Origin: Oscillospiraceae bacterium
Lineage (GTDB): Bacteria; Bacillota; Clostridia; Saccharofermentanales; Saccharofermentanaceae
Direction of reading: 5' to 3'
Length of the DNA stretch: 38,800 nucleotides
NCBI GenBank assembly: GCA_902801755.1
Contig: CADCJM010000006.1
Coordinates: forward strand, 1-38,800
The translations under genes and the position numbers were made by a program. Below are positions 9,801 to 16,887 of this stretch, one piece after another (position 1 is the first letter of the stretch; each line of letters begins with the position of its first letter). The notes below the pieces were generated by a model, which ran no database searches, had not been told where the DNA came from, and saw only the letters and a list, made by a program, of their open reading frames with translations.

Positions 9801-11398
9801 TCTTCGCCATTGGAATCGATCGTTCTGATCAATTCAGGAGTAGAACCGTTATATCTGTCCCAACCGATAAATACAACGTGTACAGGATCGTTGCTCGGTG
9901 ACTGAATATCACTTACTTTAACTTCAGTCTGATTGCTGCTTCCGAGAACGATGAGTTTACGCGAAAGAAGTGTATCACCAATCGATGTGCCTTTCTCACC
10001 GAGATGGAAATTAACGAAGTAATAATTGCTGTAAATCGGCGCGAGATATACATGAGCACAGCCTTCGGAATCGATATCTGTACCTGCACATGTACCGGAA
10101 GCATTGCCTACGGTCCAGTTGATGGAAGTGATCGTAGAACCTGATTTAACTGCACTGACAGTTACATTCTTATCGAGTTCAACACGGATAGGATCATTTA
10201 ACGGCCAGCTGTATTTAATTGTGCCGCCATATGTCTTACTGGAATTGTTATAGGTAACCGAATCCTCAGACTTATTAACTGTGTACCATCCGTAAAAGTA
10301 TGTATTCTGGGTATTCATCGGCGCTTCGATTGATTCGAGCTTGTCGCCGTCACGGACGATCATCGAGACCTGCTTGTTGCCAGCCTGAGGATCGGTTGCC
10401 TTGTTGGTAAATATATAAGGAGCAGAAGTGTATTCATCGCCATTAGGCTGATAGTCTTCTGCAACGGGTGCGATGAAGTGGAACTGTACACGGGGAGTAA
10501 CAACCTCTCCCCCCTCGTGCTCAATGATGACATAAACGCTGAAGTGACCGGCTTCAAATTCAACCTTGCCGTTTTTGACCTCAGCATCGATTTTTTCGAT
10601 TTTCGTGTTCTTGATGTCGACCGGCTTGCCACTCTCTGCGAGCTCGTCCGGAACATAAATGACTTCGGTTTCATTTTTTGTAACACTGTTACACTCGTCT
10701 GATGCTACCTCGATCTTGAGGGGCTCAGCGGGCTGCCATTCGTTGCCTTCCTTGTCGAAAACCTTGATATCATAGGCTGCAATGACCTTTGCACCGCTAA
10801 CCTGGACCTCAACACTCTCAGCCGTTACTTTAACGTCTGCGGGTAAGAGTCCTGATACGTATATATCTTCGCCTTCTGCCTTTACCTTGCGGTATTTGAG
10901 CTCGATATCGGTCTTTGTGGGTTCTGTTTCAGAGGGAGCTGTTTCTTCTGTTTTTGATTCAGTAGGCTCTGTCTCAACCGGTTCTGTCTCTGTAGGTTCT
11001 GTTGTTTCTACTTCGGTCTTCTCAGGCTCTGTCTCTTCTGTATTTGACTCAGCGGGCTCTGTTGCCTCGGTTGTTGTTTCTGCGGGAGCTTCGACTGTAT
11101 TCTCAGGTTCTGTTTCCTTGGGAGGTTCAGGTGTCGTCTCAGCCGGCTCTGGCTTTGCTTCGGTCTCTGCCGGTTTGGTGGCTTCAGGAGCTTTTGTCTC
11201 CTTGGGCTCAGCCTTGGGAGCCTCGCTCTCGGCCGGGGGTGTGTCAGCACCCTCGACCTCATCAGCGAATACAGTCCTTATGGAATTGAAAAACTGGCCG
11301 GCCTTGTCGTATGTAATGATCACGGACGCAGTCAAAGCTGCAACCAGAATGGTTGCTATAGCTTTTTTGAGTATTAAGCGGATGTCTATACGCTTCAT
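3863..11398 (-). CDS. Giant surface adhesin with InlB-type repeats, isopeptide-type domains and sorting signal
   Basis: The frame is open to 11449, but the ATG at 11398 (2511 residues) is preferred: it has a GAGGA ribosome binding site and begins the signal sequence (hydrophobic about 10-30). Residues about 53-163 are almost only Pro, Glu, Thr, Ala and Lys, a wall-spanning or stalk-like region. A beta-rich domain follows (AYDIKVFDKEGNEWQP). The long middle part carries Listeria-Bacteroides (InlB B) repeats such as FGGWYTEADG, FDGWYEDAAG and LYAYW/IYAKW endings. The last ~600 residues hold about five stacked Cna_B/Spy0128-like domains with Lys (VTIKKTL, VTVKKTV, VTVIKNV), Glu (LTITEN, VQIEES, VSVTEA) and Asn (VEFKNT, VFFTNI, ITFTNT) positions. 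The C-terminus is VAPTA (about 2466-2470), a membrane segment and ERKKRERG. It is first in the pilus operon and is probably the tip or large adhesin; its ligand is unknown. Confidence 0.9.
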   Translation of the reverse strand: MKRIDIRLILKKAIATILVAALTASVIITYDKAGQFFNSIRTVFADEVEGADTPPAESEAPKAEPKETKAPEATKPAETEAKPEPAETTPEPPKETEPENTVEAPAETTTEATEPAESNTEETEPEKTEVETTEPTETEPVETEPTESKTEETAPSETEPTKTDIELKYRKVKAEGEDIYVSGLLPADVKVTAESVEVQVSGAKVIAAYDIKVFDKEGNEWQPAEPLKIEVASDECNSVTKNETEVIYVPDELAESGKPVDIKNTKIEKIDAEVKNGKVEFEAGHFSVYVIIEHEGGEVVTPRVQFHFIAPVAEDYQPNGDEYTSAPYIFTNKATDPQAGNKQVSMIVRDGDKLESIEAPMNTQNTYFYGWYTVNKSEDSVTYNNSSKTYGGTIKYSWPLNDPIRVELDKNVTVSAVKSGSTITSINWTVGNASGTCAGTDIDSEGCAHVYLAPIYSNYYFVNFHLGEKGTSIGDTLLSRKLIVLGSSNQTEVKVSDIQSPSNDPVHVVFIGWDRYNGSTPELIRTIDSNGEEIIQPGKDGTYITAGAATIDLYPHFVQARYINFNIGPSGNGALFVKDAEGDEYAVTSLSTTSRNGFSFGGWYTEADGAGVQITGADGNVLATASVDEPGFKVSGGKIKAYDALDSKTLYAYWIPNTTAQYKVVIWKQKSTDAPGIDNEDKTYDYYSYYYDKTWNTSNPVTESVLHSFSGKDADGGTVNNVDLLGMVFYEDPNGNKPNTNNKPDGFVYDRCENTGYIDPQGSTVINVYYDRITYNLRFIFARRAVNNTGNETGNFYVPTLSGSFNPPSNITWQSYVTGGSGMRWDDSGRNQLSDICTYQNTSIKSDVYNGYRYYYYVITANYGAEISSVWPDYDNFPDNNRGLSGWWLMSNAGIYGSSGQNDTVKGIVYRMDKSILGFTNSIDGNFLIASYRSSSPADWTYNIYWEVLDGVDYPSESLVTRNNKTYYKALSFIARSNGNYSQQNAPSYDGFEDGQKENPGGNAVNFFYDRKSFRLTFSANYPDNYAENAPPYETSLAAYSGTAAPAAPNNNFYFDGWYEDAAGSVPFDFANATMPAARKVIYAKWSLVTYPVNINPNGGVIDSIDYRWFTAEQLATTGLSGTNNSFATYFDNTATQTIERYDNVKRPYVEVSDAEAAQMDPNDVYRYVYIYKSNQEGGAGKISAPGRAAVYIKDTVQSLNIFYQYYVHEVETRQARDPELVPLPRAQWEATYVSSEKYRTLRSGEEYVFLAWYEVVNGVRQNTPFDFSQPATGETTLIAEWRLEGGYSLLYTTEYYADNNDYITANLEDWTDPLDGHSKYSDGAATHAMQEPTSIRVNGKNSEDAEYVDYQFLGWQIVRVTTVNGRPYYTPLEPGVYYTAGQDLTVKARYSDENMVIHMQAVYQKRSEAYRRPDVVNLTLNASQDAMGSGTGSIDLANGTLPEWRWPGHYHSDSTCIYFGDTQSNAAVELYKYATTLTQSEITGETLNPAGTNVFKHSKGFKLIGFDLDAPDTDFVPDYPADAVIAVKPGEQHTLYAVWEPMVYLTIKNDTGVGPVTFTVSGTNQAVHIVNQTDGSFSRTALNPNQSITVADGEYIRLVVPYGELEKITLSGTNTLGTGYWLSAKSELGTTNPTARTLSGNYYRVPNTETFTFTDEQGLVTHEEGVVITFTAEKAPHTLILDDNYTGGATREVTFSETPTGVVFYQTETTTSYTLPSTSTRIGWELVGWDENPDSTTPAYTTGAWTITDLTAFFTNSGSSSADIEEKTLYAIWKANADASTVYVWKNVPEPGDQSKDFTFTVSFCGGFRYTESESNGSWWNPNYRWKNSQTVGEIANNTAQNNAAKLSDDFTLKHNQYLKIVTEKNETNQTGVRPSLTMTVTKWQRNSDGNPDTQIGNATVLSWYWRNTITTSNPTGTGFYKDFSFQNLNLSVTEADYTAEYVPSMEIAAHTTNAQLTANEAERKLTWTDTFAGGTVIYTNTRKTADVTIKKTLLPETLDPESFEFNVALENGESYTLDPTSNYIVSGADAENGGEWKIKGVPTGATLTITENVDSDRFNTETLGKWDSDGTPVTDLNAADGNVFSFVLTADTIVEFKNTLKTQKIRLVVVDELDVPLDSANFTFPGVFEGTKFSAAGTGLVWEGVVYAGEYTLTETSLPDHDGVRHTKLQAPATVNIDGTGVTVTTGNPADIVNVEYDTDTQTYIIKVVNPRMMRVTVKKTVSDDYGTNSFLFTVTLTDSSDEPIQMSNVYGNQGTDATGKLNFTLVNNQTALLYVPGNAKVQIEESADSRYSTFYKIGTTDDSSGEKTPGTSLNFTADTDKYVFFTNIRQKVDVTVIKNVIGSGNIFAFTLELKENGSAVANYTLSNNGTDDASDDIVTDSDGIAEFTLTPATNGTDSKVFTVLKGMNVSVTEAEDTTVKYNTSYDVRKDGTIILSDDSYSTGFVTADNDITITFTNTAAALVAPTAVKDDSMTALIVMISSATCFAGAVVQIERKKRERGQDPETEN

Positions 11399-11631
11399 AA
11401 TCATGTCCTCAATACATAGTTTTCCAGCCTTACAATCCGATAATACCAATGCACCGGGGACAGAATGGGGACAAAAATAAAATTAATTTGCTAATAAGAA
11501 ATAATAGAAAAATAGCGAAAAAACGAGAAAAAGCGAGAAAATGCGCGAAAACCGTTTGATTTTTGTCAATTTTCGCGTTAAAATTCCAATCCTGCGTAAA
11601 TTTATATATATGGGAAATAGGAATTTATTTT
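11399..11631. promoter_or_regulatory. Divergent intergenic region between adhesin and MATE genes
   Basis: This AT-rich spacer separates two divergent genes and must contain both promoters. A purine-rich run at about 11515-11550 repeats a GCGARAAA-like word four times. A TGGTATTAT extended -10-like element lies on the minus strand near 11440, without a convincing -35. For the MATE gene, TTGTCA (11563-11568) is -35-like but no correctly spaced -10 is evident. I can support the region as regulatory but not exact promoters. Confidence 0.4.
11457..11474. repeat. GGGGACAGAATGGGGACA repeat, copy flanking the adhesin on the right
   Basis: This is the partner of the repeat at 3805-3822, same orientation and nearly the same sequence. 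It lies about 60 bases upstream of the adhesin start, within its leader or promoter region. Confidence 0.55.
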
Positions 11632-12987
11632 ATGACACAGATTAAAGACACATCATTCAGAAAGAAGCTGATCTCGCTGATCCTGCCGATGACACTGCAG
11701 AACTTCGTGTTCGCATTGGTACCGGTATCGGATGCTATCATGCTGCTCTTCCTCTCACAGGATTCAATGGCAGCTGTATCTTTGGCTACCCAGGTCGTAC
11801 TCGTACTGACCCTGTTTACCATGTCCATCACAGCCGGCGGCTCCATGTTCGCTGCGCAGTTCTGGGGCAAGGGCGACAATAATTCGATCGAAAAGGTTTT
11901 CGGTTACATGTTCGCATTGTCGCTCCCTGTAATCATCGTATTTTTCTGCTGCGGCATGTTCATGCCTGAAGGGGTAATGAGAGTATTTACAAACGAGCCT
12001 GAGCTCATCGCTAACGGAATCCCTTATATCAGGATCGCGTCATTTTCGTATGTCTTCATGACGCTCGCATCTGTTTTCGAGACGCTGCTTAAGAATGTCG
12101 GATATGTTAAGGAATGCACTATCGCAAGCGTTGTTATCGTATTCTTAAACATCATTCTGAACGCCATCCTGATCTTCGGTCTTCTCGGCGCTCCCAGAAT
12201 GGGATCTGCAGGCGCTGCACTTGCGACGACAATCTCTAACGGTGCAGGATTCCTTCTCTGCGTAATTTTCATCCTTGTGAAAACGAAATTCAGGCTTAAG
12301 TTCAAAAACATCTTCAAAGTCGATCTGGACTTAAGAAAGAGATTTTCAAAATATACTCTCCCCTACCTTCTGAACTCACTTCTCTGGGGATTCGGCTTTA
12401 CCATGATCACGGTAATCATGGGACACCTTGGCGCTGATGCTGCGGCTGCCAACGGTATCGCTGCGATCGTCAAAGACCTTGTTTCCTGCCTTTGCTTTGC
12501 CATCGCAGGCGGAAGCGTCATCATCATCGGCAACGAGCTTGGTGCGGGAAGACTTGAACAGGCTAAGGTATACGGCGATAAGCTCTTTAAGATAACAGTT
12601 ATCTCAGGAATCATCCTGGGACTTGTTGCGGCTGCGTCAGCACCTCTTGTCCTCTACTTCGTTAACCTTACAGAGACCGCTGAGCACTATCTGTTCATCA
12701 TGCTCCTGATGTGCAGTTACTACATTCTCGGAAGATCTATAAACTCCACACTCATCAGCGGCATCTTCTCAGCAGGCGGAGACACAAAGTTCGGCTTCAT
12801 CTGCGATACCGTCACAATGTGGGCTTTTATCGTGCCTGTCGGATACATCGCAGCGTTCAAACTCGGCTTGCCTGTAATGGTCGTCTACTTCATCTTAAAC
12901 CTGGACGAGATCGTTAAGATACCTGTAGTAATCGCCCACTACAAAAAATACAAGTGGGTCAAGAACATCATTAACGAGGAAGTTTAA
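11632..12987 (+). CDS. MATE family efflux transporter
   Basis: This 451-residue membrane protein has about twelve hydrophobic segments in two homologous halves. It fits the multidrug and toxin extrusion family, which exports cationic compounds using a Na+ or H+ gradient. The N-terminal pattern LILPMTLQNFVFALVPVSDAIMLLFLS and the internal AGGSMFAAQFWGKGD are typical of the DinF/NorM-like branches, and a matching half begins near the KYTLPYLLNSLLWGFGF segment. The frame is open from 11563, but the ATG at 11632 is chosen because AGGAA lies 8 bases upstream and the family N-terminus starts there. It is a single-gene unit, divergent from the adhesin and closed by a strong terminator. Substrate cannot be told. 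Confidence 0.93.
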   Translation: MTQIKDTSFRKKLISLILPMTLQNFVFALVPVSDAIMLLFLSQDSMAAVSLATQVVLVLTLFTMSITAGGSMFAAQFWGKGDNNSIEKVFGYMFALSLPVIIVFFCCGMFMPEGVMRVFTNEPELIANGIPYIRIASFSYVFMTLASVFETLLKNVGYVKECTIASVVIVFLNIILNAILIFGLLGAPRMGSAGAALATTISNGAGFLLCVIFILVKTKFRLKFKNIFKVDLDLRKRFSKYTLPYLLNSLLWGFGFTMITVIMGHLGADAAAANGIAAIVKDLVSCLCFAIAGGSVIIIGNELGAGRLEQAKVYGDKLFKITVISGIILGLVAAASAPLVLYFVNLTETAEHYLFIMLLMCSYYILGRSINSTLISGIFSAGGDTKFGFICDTVTMWAFIVPVGYIAAFKLGLPVMVVYFILNLDEIVKIPVVIAHYKKYKWVKNIINEEV

Positions 12988-13047
12988 GCAAACGCTACGG
13001 CCGAAGGACTCCCGGCAATTGAACCACTATCGCATCAGCTATTTTTA

Positions 13048-13102
13048 TAGGCCGATAATTATAGAAAAGCAGCTTTTTCTGTAATTATTGGCCTAATTTT
13101 TT
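13048..13102 (+). terminator. Strong rho-independent terminator after MATE gene
   Basis: A nearly perfect inverted repeat of about 21 bp pairs TAGGCCGATAATTA with TAATTATTGGCCTA and AGAAAA with TTTTCT around a GCAGC loop. It is followed by ATTTTTT at 13096-13102. It ends transcription of the upstream plus-strand gene. There is no U-tract on the other strand. Confidence 0.88.
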
Positions 13103-13121
13103 GCCTTATGTGATAGTAACA

Positions 13122-13159
13122 TAAGAAAAATAAAAGGCTGCTCTATATGAGTCAGCCTT
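13122..13159 (-). terminator. Rho-independent terminator after HD-GYP gene
   Basis: On the minus strand AAGGCTG pairs with CAGCCTT across a 12-base loop, followed by TTATTTTTC. It begins 5 bases after the stop codon of the minus-strand signalling gene and faces the terminator of the converging MATE gene. Confidence 0.82.
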
Positions 13160-13163
13160 GCTT

Positions 13164-14924
13164 TTATCTTGCGTAATCCGTGTTTTCGAACGATTCGTAG
13201 AGAGCGATGATCTCTTTCTTCAGTGAGATAAAGATGCGGCCCAGGTGCGGATCGAAATGGTGTCCCAGTTCCTGTCTGATGATCTCGAAAGCTTCATCGT
13301 AGGTCATAGGATCCTTGTAATAACGGCGGCTTGCAAGCGCGTCGAAAACATCTGCCAGAGCCATGATCCTTGCCTCGAACGGGATGCTCTCCCCTCTTAA
13401 CTGGTCAGGGTAACCTGTGCCGTTATACTTCTCGTGGTGATAGTGGGCCACATTGGTAGCTACTCTTACGAATTCCTTATCCTCAACGTCTTCAAGTACC
13501 TTGCTCATGATCTTCGCGCCGTAAGGTGCGTGGATCTTCATCTTCTCATATTCCTCATCTGTAAGGCCTGAAGGCTTTCTTAAGATAGCGTCATCAACGG
13601 CGATCTTACCAAGGTCATGGAGAGGTGCGGCATTGATTACGGAATCCCAGTAATTCTCGCTCATATTGTAGTCGTCAAGCTTACGGAGGTGCTCAACGAA
13701 CAAAGCGACGCAGGCGGATGTCCTGTTGATGTGACCGCCTGTGGAGTTGTCACGTGATTCGATCATGGCAGCCATGCCGAGGATAGTAGACATCTGCATC
13801 GACTTGGCTCTCTTGGTCTGACGTTCTACCTCACGCTTCAAAGATTCACCCTTAAAGCTCATGGACTCGATCATGTTATGCTGCTCGGTGTCGTCAATAA
13901 GCTCCACCAGGTATCCTGAAACGTGTTCTTTGAATAATCCGAAATGAATGAAGCTCATCTCACATTCAAGGTGACGTCTCTCACTGGGGCTCCTGTCATT
14001 GATCACGATAGCCTTCTTGAATTTGCCCTGAGAATTCTCGCTTTCTGAAGATTCTTCAGCATTCTTGGCGATCCATTTAAGGAGATCCTTCAATGCATAA
14101 TCCTTGGGGATTATCTTGGAGTCGATCCTTGAATTCTTGATCTCAGGGAAGAATTTCTGGGCTACGGCATTGCTTCCTACATACTTGAACTTCCGGTCTA
14201 AAACGAGATAACCGAATGTGCTGAGCTCATCGATCTTCTCCTGGACGCTCAAGTTAACGTTGTAGATCGTGGATCTTGCGACAACGTAGTCCAGCATCAA
14301 TGTGCAGATAAGATAGAAGAACGGAATGATCTCGACTTTAATTTCAAACAGTCTTGAGCCAAGGTAAACGAGCATTACACCAAACAGAGAACCTGCATAG
14401 GTAACCATGAGTCTGAACGAAGCGCTGCGCTTGCCAAGATATGTCAGGATAGTAAAGAATGCAGCAAGTCCGACCTCTACCGCCAGTATTATGTATCTGA
14501 TGTAATAGATCTGGGCAGGCTCTTTAATAAGGTAAGAAGGATAACCCGGAACAAACTGGACTGCTGCATAGAAATAAGGAAGTCTGTCCGTAAGCAAGAC
14601 AGACATAAAGACTATAATATTAATAACAAGGATGACGATCGAGAACCATGTGGGAACTTTGGAGTCCGAATAGTCGATCAGTATATACACAATAAGAAGA
14701 GGCAGGAATATTCCGCCGACGTAAGCCAGAGTATTGGCAAGGAGAGCTTCCTGAACGTTTCTGGAACACGAAAGGATGAAGTAACCGGAGTTACTTATCG
14801 TGACACAAACGGACATCAAAACCTCAAGTGTATTGGCGCCACGTCTCGTAAAGAGAACGAGCGCAAAAGTAGATAACATGCTGAGTAGCATTACTACTCC
14901 CAATACGATCGAATATATACCCAT
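13164..14924 (-). CDS. 7TM sensor - PAS-like - HD-GYP domain protein
   Basis: This 586-residue protein has an N-terminal membrane region of about seven segments (residues 1-215) resembling the 7TM input domain of some histidine kinases. A PAS-like region follows (about 228-350; FGYLVLDRKFKYVGSN, then a ...HVSGYLVELIDDTE close), then a helical linker and an HD-GYP phosphohydrolase domain. That domain keeps the metal-binding HDLGK (about 436-440), HAPYGA, AHYHHEKYNGTGYP and ALADVFDAL. HD-GYP proteins hydrolyse cyclic di-GMP or related dinucleotides, and the conserved residues suggest an active enzyme. The ATG at 14924 is chosen over the in-frame GTG at 14930 because AGGG sits at good spacing. 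It is a single-gene unit with its own terminator. The signal and the exact nucleotide substrate are unknown. Confidence 0.9.
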   Translation of the reverse strand: MGIYSIVLGVVMLLSMLSTFALVLFTRRGANTLEVLMSVCVTISNSGYFILSCSRNVQEALLANTLAYVGGIFLPLLIVYILIDYSDSKVPTWFSIVILVINIIVFMSVLLTDRLPYFYAAVQFVPGYPSYLIKEPAQIYYIRYIILAVEVGLAAFFTILTYLGKRSASFRLMVTYAGSLFGVMLVYLGSRLFEIKVEIIPFFYLICTLMLDYVVARSTIYNVNLSVQEKIDELSTFGYLVLDRKFKYVGSNAVAQKFFPEIKNSRIDSKIIPKDYALKDLLKWIAKNAEESSESENSQGKFKKAIVINDRSPSERRHLECEMSFIHFGLFKEHVSGYLVELIDDTEQHNMIESMSFKGESLKREVERQTKRAKSMQMSTILGMAAMIESRDNSTGGHINRTSACVALFVEHLRKLDDYNMSENYWDSVINAAPLHDLGKIAVDDAILRKPSGLTDEEYEKMKIHAPYGAKIMSKVLEDVEDKEFVRVATNVAHYHHEKYNGTGYPDQLRGESIPFEARIMALADVFDALASRRYYKDPMTYDEAFEIIRQELGHHFDPHLGRIFISLKKEIIALYESFENTDYAR

Positions 14925-15061
14925 GTTCACCCTGTTAAAATAAAAAGCACTAAACCGAATATATTTTACCGCAAATTCGCTATAAAGTGTTATTATTTTT
15001 GCAGTCTAATTAGATATTTTTACTAAAACGAAGGTCAAAATCAGGGAGAAATGTCTGAAAA

Positions 15062-16054
15062 ATGCTAAAAGACGACGTACTGAAACTCATCTCCAGAGAG
15101 GATGATTACATATCAGGAGAAGCTATAAGCCGCAAGCTGGGTGTCACCAGGGCAGCCGTAAATTCGGCTGTAAAAGCACTCCGTGACGAGGGATATGAGA
15201 TCACTTCGTCCACCAACAAAGGCTATCTTCTGACCAAGAGCCCGGACATTCTCTCCAAAGGTTCCGTCTCAGTCTTTCTGCCGGATGACTTGATCCCTAA
15301 TGTCCATGTTTTCGAATCCGTCGACTCCACGAACAATGTGCTTAAGGATATGGCAAGGAACGGTGCTCCGTCAGGTACGGTCGTTATCGCCGACTGCCAG
15401 ACCGGCGGTAAAGGCAGGCGCGGAAGGAGCTTTTCCTCACCGAAGGGTGTCGGGATCTACTTCTCCTTCCTGTTTAAACCCGAGTCAGGCTTTGATAAGA
15501 TCTCAAATCTCACGAGCTGGACAGCTATCGCGGTATCTGATGCGATCTTCAATGCCTACGGTATCGACTCACAGGTCAAATGGGTAAACGACCTTCTCAT
15601 GAACAGGAAAAAGATCTGCGGGATCCTTACGGAAGTTACGGTCGAAGCCGAAAGCGGTCTTATAGACAACTGCATCATCGGTATCGGCATCAATGTCAAC
15701 GAGACCTCCTTCCCTGAAGAGTTATCACAGATTGCAACTTCAATCTCACTCGAAAACGGCAATAAGACATTCGACCGTTCAAAACTTGCAGCAGAACTCA
15801 TCAGGGCTATGTACGACATCGCATACAGATGGCCCGATGATGACTACTATCTTAACCGCTACCGCAAGAATAATGTCACGGTTGGAAGTAAGATCGTGGC
15901 TTATCCGCAGCTTGCTGAGAACAGTCAGGGCCGCTCAGGAACGGCTATTGCCATCAACGAGGACTTTACACTTAAGGTTAAGTTCGATGACGGCTCCATC
16001 GAAGATCTCAGGAGCGGAGAAGTAAGCGTCAGAGGCCTTTACGGCTACACCTGA
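15062..16054 (+). CDS. birA: Biotin-[acetyl-CoA-carboxylase] ligase / biotin operon repressor
   Basis: This 330-residue protein activates biotin to biotinyl-5'-AMP and attaches it to carrier domains. An N-terminal winged-helix DNA-binding domain (about 1-60; GEAISRKLGVTRAAVNSAVKAL) makes it the bifunctional class II type that can also repress biotin genes. The ligase domain shows VDSTNNVLKD, then QTGGKGRRGRSF for the biotinyl-AMP loop, KWVNDLL and KICGILTE. A small C-terminal SH3-like domain closes the protein. No biotin synthesis or transport gene is in the window. AGGGAG lies 14 bases before the ATG, which is rather far. Its stop codon directly abuts the stop codon of the converging comEA gene. 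Confidence 0.95.
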   Translation: MLKDDVLKLISREDDYISGEAISRKLGVTRAAVNSAVKALRDEGYEITSSTNKGYLLTKSPDILSKGSVSVFLPDDLIPNVHVFESVDSTNNVLKDMARNGAPSGTVVIADCQTGGKGRRGRSFSSPKGVGIYFSFLFKPESGFDKISNLTSWTAIAVSDAIFNAYGIDSQVKWVNDLLMNRKKICGILTEVTVEAESGLIDNCIIGIGINVNETSFPEELSQIATSISLENGNKTFDRSKLAAELIRAMYDIAYRWPDDDYYLNRYRKNNVTVGSKIVAYPQLAENSQGRSGTAIAINEDFTLKVKFDDGSIEDLRSGEVSVRGLYGYT

Positions 16055-16774
16055 TCAGACGCAGATATAATCCTTTATCCTGTTATATTTTGAGTCGCCT
16101 ATTCCGGTGACGTTCTTAAGGTCCTCTATCTTCTTAAAAGGATTTTTGGCCCTGTAATCGACTATCGCCTGCGCCGTCACACCTCCGATCCCCGGCAGGG
16201 TCTTTAGTTCATCTACCGTAGCAGTATTGATGTTTACTATGCTTATTACAGTGCTTCCTGTATCAGAAGTTCCTCCCTGCTGGCTGCCCCAGACATAAAC
16301 ACCGTCCGGCCTTATTATGTCGCCGCCGTTAAAGCCGCTCGCGGTCTCATCTCTGGACGGAATATAGATTGACATGTTGCAGGTTATCTGATAGACGAAG
16401 TTGATGTTATTCACTGAAGCTTCGTCCGTAAGACCTCCCGCATCTTCGATGATGTCATTGAGCATCGCGCCTTTGGGAGCTTCGTAGATGCCCGGATTTA
16501 TGACCTCACCGCAGATATAGACGCTTACAAGCTGGACTTTCTCAGCAGCAGATGCGGAAGCTGACTCTGATACAGATGTTTCCGGCTCATGAGGTTCTGT
16601 CAAAGCACTCTCATCCGCCCTTACAACTTCAGTCTTCCCGCTCTTAAAGGTTTTTACGGTAAAGTCCGTATTCCCTTTGAATACCAGCTTATATACGGCA
16701 CTCAGGATTATCACCAGAATGAATGCCAGAGGAGAGATTAGTTTCCTGATCTTATTAGCGACGCTCTTTTTCAT
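16055..16774 (-). CDS. comEA: ComEA family DNA-binding protein
   Basis: ComEA is the membrane-anchored receptor that binds double-stranded DNA during natural transformation. The 239-residue protein has a basic N-terminus, one membrane segment (about 12-31), a Ser/Glu-rich spacer and an SLBB domain (about 81-140; VYICGEVINPGIYEAPKG). A C-terminal helix-hairpin-helix pair (about 180-237; VNINTATVDELKTLPGIGG and NVTGIGDSKYNRI) does the DNA binding. An upstream in-frame start at 16858 would place the rsfS terminator inside the gene, so the ATG at 16774 is preferred, although its ribosome binding site is weak. comEC is not adjacent. comF lies at the far end of the window. Confidence 0.9.
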   Translation of the reverse strand: MKKSVANKIRKLISPLAFILVIILSAVYKLVFKGNTDFTVKTFKSGKTEVVRADESALTEPHEPETSVSESASASAAEKVQLVSVYICGEVINPGIYEAPKGAMLNDIIEDAGGLTDEASVNNINFVYQITCNMSIYIPSRDETASGFNGGDIIRPDGVYVWGSQQGGTSDTGSTVISIVNINTATVDELKTLPGIGGVTAQAIVDYRAKNPFKKIEDLKNVTGIGDSKYNRIKDYICV

Positions 16775-16795
16775 AGGTAGAGCATAGCACCCTTC

Positions 16796-16817
16796 TTTGT
16801 CGGTTTTTACCGACAAA
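16796..16817. other. Perfect stem-loop upstream of comEA start
   Basis: TTTGTCGGT (16796-16804) pairs perfectly with ACCGACAAA (16809-16817) around a 4-base loop, 22 bases before the comEA ATG. It has no U-tract in either direction. Its arms share the word TTGTCGG/CCGACAA with the neighbouring rsfS terminator, so the two hairpins could exchange strands. Confidence 0.55.
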
Positions 16818-16824
16818 ACCATAC

Positions 16825-16852
16825 AAAAACCGACAAGGAATTTCCTTGCCGG
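16825..16852 (-). terminator. Rho-independent terminator after rsfS
   Basis: On the minus strand CCGGCAAGGA pairs with TCCTTGTCGG (one G-U pair) and is followed by TTTTTG. It lies about 35 bases after the rsfS stop codon and probably ends the hom-purD-nadD-rsfS transcript. Confidence 0.82.
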
Positions 16853-16887
16853 TCTCAAACATTACTTTAAATAAATTACTATAAGAG

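Noticed and set aside
10782..11480. A 232-codon plus-strand open frame rich in Ser, Val and Gly opposite the adhesin N-terminus.
   Set aside because: It is the antisense of the Pro-Glu-Thr repeat region, whose composition keeps other frames open. It has no ribosome binding site or recognisable domain.
15006..15015. Palindrome TCTAATTAGA in front of birA, considered as a BirA operator.
   Set aside because: It does not resemble the known BirA operator, and a 10-base AT-rich palindrome is expected by chance.
16775..16858. An upstream start for ComEA that would add 28 residues.
   Set aside because: It would put the rsfS terminator hairpin inside the gene, and the added residues come before the natural signal anchor.
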